A stretch of DNA of 64,000 nucleotides from Hyperoplus lanceolatus (Eukaryota > Chordata > Actinopteri > Uranoscopiformes > Ammodytidae), in assembly GCA_026929865.2 (NCBI GenBank), contig CM049404.1, positions 26,690,001 to 26,754,000 on the forward strand, read 5' to 3'. The position numbers and the translations under genes are program-made. Of the stretch, positions 59,911 to 64,000 are shown one piece after another (the stretch's first letter is position 1; the number at the start of each line of letters is the position of its first letter). The notes beneath the pieces are model-generated. The model was not told where the DNA came from, searched no databases, and worked only from the letters and a program-made list of their open reading frames with translations.

Positions 59911-60602
59911 TAGTACAACAATACAAAAGTTTTGGTATGAGGTATTAAGATGATGTTCCTCTTTCCTCCACTGGGGGCGGTGTGTTGAAAAGTTGGGGGT
60001 TTCCTCTGTGCAAAGATATTTTATGCAGAAGTGATAGGTGACTCTGCGGCAAATTGTTAAAAACAAAACAAAGAGATACCTTTATTTTAAAACACAGCAA
60101 CATCAACTATTTGACATCTTCAGTGTTGTATATCAGTAAAATACACGGACACACCAATAAAACCCTAGAATTTCTGTGCATAAAGACGTGTTGCGGTATC
60201 GGCTAGAAACGAGGAGCCACGGTGGTGTGTGTGTGTTGTCTCGAGCTTAACTTGTCATCTTTGTGGCGTTCATCAGGAGATAAATTCTTCTTGTTTTGCT
60301 GCTGCCTGTTTGTTAGCAAGATATCTGAATTATGTCATCGGAGTTTGTGTGTTATACAAGACACATACCGAACTAGCCATTATTTAACTTTTTTTAATTT
60401 ATTTGATTGCCAATATTGACGGACGTCGTCCTCACTTGTCGTCTAGCCGAGTGGGGGGATTTAATCTTGTTGCTTTTTATCAGCGATAGTAGTTACATAA
60501 TGTCGGCGGTAAACTGTTGATGTAGCTTAACGCCTGTCTGGTTTTTAATAATACGCCATTATCTCTCACCCCTGTAAACAGACAGTTTGGTAGTGTTTTA
60601 CA

Positions 60603-60732
60603 ATGGGAATCAGCAGAGTCTACATTAGCATAGGCTATGCTACCTTTGGCACCCTGGTTGGATTTTCGGCTTTCTTGGTCTGGAATATCGCGTATAAACA
60701 ACCATGGACAGCGGCCATGGGAGGCCTGTCAG
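60603..60732 (+). CDS. slc48a1: slc48a1 exon 1
   Basis: Encodes the N-terminus and first span, [20 protein letters not shown], ending GGLSG with donor TCAG/GTATGA. Human: FSIFLVWTVVYRQPGTAAMG GLAG. Confidence 0.93.
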
Positions 60733-62140
60733 GTATGACAACAACACCAGATATTAACTATAACATGGTCATATATGTTGGATTTGACCTCCTCACATCG
60801 TATTGGAGCATACAATTTAGGCTGCATAATCCTTTTGCACACAGGAATCCTGCAGACCTTTAAAAAGGCCTAAGAGGCTTTGAATTTATTCATCTAAAAA
60901 ATAAGGCATTGCTGCTATTAAATGTCTTGAATCAATCTTTCAAAAGTCTTAAAAATGCTAAGAAGACATGTAGGGTTTTATGTTAGTCTTAAATCTAATG
61001 TGCCTTAAGTTGTAGGAACCCTGACAATTATCACATCACATCATGATTTGCATTCATAATTTGTTAGACTTAATTTCTGTCAGCTGATTTTAATATTGAA
61101 ATACTGATCACACTTGTGCTTATGACCAGATTTGTAGCTTATCCCCCTCCTCTGCACCACTTATTTAGTCATTCACTGTGCCATTTAATACCATTTAGTG
61201 AATAATGTTAACATGTGGACCACCATATATTTGCGTATCAACCGGTATTGGAAAGTAGATTTTATTTTATTTTATGTGATGCTCCACAGGGCTCCAGGCT
61301 AACCTTTTTTTACTAGGAGTACTGGCGACCCTAACTCAGAATTTTTAGGGGCGCAAGCAGAAAATGTAGGGGCAAACATTAAATAGACCTGCAACGCATC
61401 TATTAAAATGTTTCCCAATTTTAACTATATTAGGCCTATTGATATTGTATTGCCAGCATGTTTTGGATCACACTGAACAGATGATACAGTTCATTGTGTT
61501 GTTGATTTTGCATCACCATGTGAAATTCTTCAGACATTCCTTTAGGAAAAGGATTTTTTTTTGCCCATTTTCACCACAACCACTTCTACATCCAAGCCCT
61601 CTGATTTTTCCTACTCTATCTCGGCTGACTCCTGTAAGGAAAATAGCCTAGTTATTGGCCCAAAAGTAACTAGTAGGAGCTAGATGACATTATCAACTAA
61701 TTTGCATTATAGCCTATGCTATTCTGAAAGAGGCAATATTAATAAAAATGCTGACCAGGTAGTTTACAAATTAACTAGGCCTATTTACATATTTACAAAC
61801 TCACTTTACATAATTTCTTTGTTGCCATATAACTATAAGGTTATCTGTTTTATAGATATGCAGTGGCCTATTGAATGCGGACATATCAAACAATTGTCGT
61901 GTTCATAAAAGTCACCTGGCACACGGTGCTGTCTGTCTGTCTGCTGCAGGTGGCCGGGGGCTTCTATCAGTGCAGTCAGCGGTGAGGAGTAAACAGCTAC
62001 GTTGCTACTCTGCTCTCGTGCGCGCGGTTAAAAACAAATCGCAAGATGTGTCTCTGGGCGGAAAGTCGTCAAATATAGCGGAAAAAGTCGCGAGGTCACG
62101 CGTTCCGCGCTGTTGACCGTTCCACTGATCACTCGCGGAC

Positions 62141-62216
<76 letters not shown>

Positions 62217-63988
62217 AATAATAATAATGATACAAATGTCGGCGAATTTTCCGGTCGCGCACGTGACCCTATACAACTCGCACTGTCTGAGCATTTGGTC
62301 GCAGTCTAGAGCCCTGCTCCAGTTATTTGGCTGTAGTCTCTTTATACTTTCTAAGCGTAGTTTCACATGGACTCAATACAGGTTTTTATTTGTCCCTTTC
62401 CCCAGGAGTGCTGGCTCTGTGGGCTCTGGTCACACACATCATGTACCTGCAGGACTTCTGGCGCACCTGGCTCAAAGGCTTAAAGTTCTTCATCACTGTT
62501 GGTGTTCTCTTCTCTGCTCTGTCTGTGGCCGCCTTCATCACCTTCCTGACTCTCGCCATCACACAGAAGCAATGTAATCCTCTCTCTGCTGTTATTTAAA
62601 ACATTCATTCTGAAAGCCTCTTGAAACCTGGTCTAAAATATTTTAAAAAATCAACATGCTATCAAAGTTGGGTGTCTCAATAAGCTTTTACAAACATTTG
62701 ATTGAAAATAAATGTTAATAAAAATGTATAGAACGTTTGGGCAGAGAACTGCCGTGATTGGTTCAAAATTCGTACTGTGTCATAAGAACTAGAGCATTGC
62801 CCGCCTCATCTAAACTGAATCTCTGAAGTTTATCAAACTTTAATGACAATATATTTAAGATGCTTACCATCTTGTAATTAACTCCCAAAGTTACATAAAG
62901 TGGAGGAAATAAGTATTTGATCCCTCACCGATTTTGTAACTTTGCCCACTTACAAATAAATTAACGGTCTAATATCATAGTCACTCGCCATGCTTGGAGG
63001 AAGAGGAATTCTGACTATGACCCCAAGAACACCATCCCCATAGTCAAGCATGGAGGTTGAAGCATTATGCTTCGGGGGTGTTTCTCTTCTAAGGGGACAG
63101 GTGGACTTCACTGCATCAAAAGAAATATGGATGGGGTGATGTACCATGAAATACTAGGTGACAACCTCTTTCTCTCAGCAAGGTCTGTAAAAATGGGTCA
63201 TGGGTGGGTCTTCCAGCATGTCAATGACCCTAAAAATATAGCAAAGGCAACAAAGGAGTGGCTCAAGAAGAAGCACATTAAGGTCATGGAGTGGCCTAGC
63301 CAGTCTTCGGACCTTAATCTAATAAATATGTGGAGGGAGCTGAAGCTCAAGCGACAGCCTCGAAACCTTAAAGATTAGGAAAGGATCTGCAAAGAGGAGT
63401 GGTCCAAATATCCTCCTGAGATGTGTGCAAACCTGTTCATCAACTACAAGACACGTCTGACCTCTGTACTTGCCAACAAGGGTTTCTCCACCAAGTACTA
63501 AGCAATGTTTTGATAGAGGATCAAATACTTATTTCACTCAATGAAATGCAAAATAATTTATACCTTTTTTTAATGTGTTTTTCTAGATTTTCTTTTTGAT
63601 ATTCTGTCTATCACTGTTAAAATAAACCTAGCATTAAAATAATAGACCGTTCATTTCATTGTAAGTGGCCAAACTTACAAAATAAGTGAGGTGTGAAATA
63701 CTTACTTCCTCCACTGTAGTTAGGAGGATTTCGTGGATTTGGGTTTAAAGGGGCTTTCAGAACTCATGTGCTTTTTGACTCAAATAGTTGATTCATTTGT
63801 CCCAATGCTTTATAAACGTATTCATCATTCTACTTTTTCTCTCTCCCACAGCTCCCACTGACCCTCGGAGCCTCTATCTGTCCTGTGTGTGGAGCTTCAT
63901 GACTCTCAAATGGTCCTTCCTCTTGGCTTTATACTCCTATAGATATCGCCAGGAGTTTGCAGACATCAGCATTCTCAGCGACTTCTAG
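60603..63988 (+). CDS. slc48a1: haem transporter HRG1
   Basis: Moves haem from the endo-lysosome lumen to the cytosol, for example after erythrophagocytosis. Exons 60603-60732, 62406-62573 and 63852-63988 join in phase (1 and 1) to give 144 residues; human SLC48A1 has 146. Four membrane spans are visible: about residues 8-30, 45-62, 70-92 and 103-123. The functionally important His of span 2 is present (H54 in [19 protein letters not shown]). The C-terminus ADISILSDF is identical to human and carries the acidic/dileucine-like sorting signal. Start choice: [20 protein letters not shown] is the only start fitting the human N-terminal length, but the context ACAATGG is only moderate. No defect seen. 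Confidence 0.96.
61960..62290 (+). promoter_or_regulatory. CpG-rich patch with CLEAR-like E-box in slc48a1 intron 1
   Basis: Many CpG steps (CGTGCGCGCGG, GTCGCGAGGTCACGCG, TTCCGCGC, CGGTCGCGCACGTGACC) stand out from the A/T-rich surroundings. CGCACGTGAC at 62258-62267 matches 8 of 10 positions of the CLEAR motif GTCACGTGAC bound by TFEB/TFE3 at lysosomal genes. A CT repeat splits the patch. Function inferred only. Confidence 0.4.
62144..62213. repeat. CT dinucleotide microsatellite
   Basis: About 35 CT units within the CpG-rich patch. Confidence 0.98.
62406..62573 (+). CDS. slc48a1: slc48a1 exon 2
   Basis: Acceptor TTTCCCCAG. Encodes [20 protein letters not shown] and the third span [20 protein letters not shown], donor CAAT/GTAATC. 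Confidence 0.94.
62898..63716 (+). mobile_element. Tc1/mariner transposon, 5'-deleted copy
   Basis: Ends AAGTGGAGGAAATAAGTATT and ACTTCCTCCACTG with TA on both sides. The interior resumes at the catalytic half: a diverged stretch around [13 protein letters not shown], then [19 protein letters not shown] and [19 protein letters not shown], ending KGFSTKY. A stop precedes ERICKEEW. The N-terminal DNA-binding half is absent, so it cannot move itself. Lies in slc48a1 intron 2. Confidence 0.92.
63852..63988 (+). CDS. slc48a1: slc48a1 exon 3 with stop
   Basis: Acceptor CTCTCCCACAG. Encodes [20 protein letters not shown], the fourth span and [13 protein letters not shown] at 63986-63988. Only 12 bases of 3' UTR are in the window. 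Confidence 0.96.
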
Positions 63989-64000
63989 CCAGCGCTGGTT

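Larger units (their letters stand above)
60733..62405 (+). other. slc48a1 intron 1
   Basis: Contains two degenerate interspersed repeats (about 60840-61022, with a TCTTAAATCTAATGTGCC-type core, and about 61285-61420), a CpG-rich patch (61960-62290) and a CT microsatellite (62144-62213). No coding exon recognised. Confidence 0.7.

Noticed and set aside
63067-63378. 103-codon frame as a host gene
   Set aside because: It is the catalytic-half relic of a Tc1 transposase in slc48a1 intron 2.

Overview
The window is vertebrate nuclear DNA, almost certainly from a ray-finned (teleost) fish. The genes are multi-exon with GT/AG introns and encode clear orthologues of human proteins. The spaces between exons are full of long AC/GT, CT and AAT microsatellites, Tc1/mariner copies, an L2/Rex-type LINE tail, an L1-like insertion and many short foldback (MITE-like) elements typical of fish. 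I saw no prokaryotic operons, CRISPR array, rRNA or tRNA. Family assignments rest on remembered protein sequences; no search was run.

Three protein-coding genes account for the coding signal. (1) itga5 (integrin alpha-5, fibronectin receptor subunit), plus strand, 2969-27723: 29 exons that join in phase and correspond to exons 2-30 of the 30-exon mammalian gene. Exon 1, with the start codon and signal peptide, lies left of the window. A 3' UTR of about 3 kb runs to a poly(A) signal at 30744. (2) rapgef3 (EPAC1, cAMP-activated exchange factor for Rap GTPases), minus strand, start codon at 52099 down to the stop at 31444: 27 coding exons carrying DEP, one cAMP-binding domain, REM, RA and CDC25 catalytic domains. 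An alternative first exon may lie at 53.7 kb, with possible further 5' exons at 54.8 and 56.9 kb. (3) slc48a1 (HRG1 haem transporter of endo-lysosomes), plus strand, 60603-63988: three exons, a complete 144-residue protein.

Layout: 1-2968 is itga5 intron 1; 2969-30770 itga5; 30770-30790 is a very tight tail-to-tail junction; 30790-52.3 kb rapgef3; 52.3-60.6 kb is a head-to-head spacer holding a 5'-truncated L1-like LINE flanked by a perfect 14-bp target-site duplication and a foldback element of about 960 bp; 60.6-64 kb slc48a1, which has a Tc1/mariner fragment in intron 2. The rapgef3-slc48a1 neighbourhood is also found in human (12q13.11). The three genes do not form a pathway: one is an adhesion receptor, one a cAMP effector known to promote integrin activation through Rap1, and one a haem permease.

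I found no convincing new gene system. The most interesting material is structural: nearly abutting convergent 3' ends, an unresolved or alternative rapgef3 5' end, a set of MITE families sharing TTAA-type ends, two Tc1 copies with different deletions, and a CpG-rich patch with a CLEAR-like E-box in slc48a1 intron 1.
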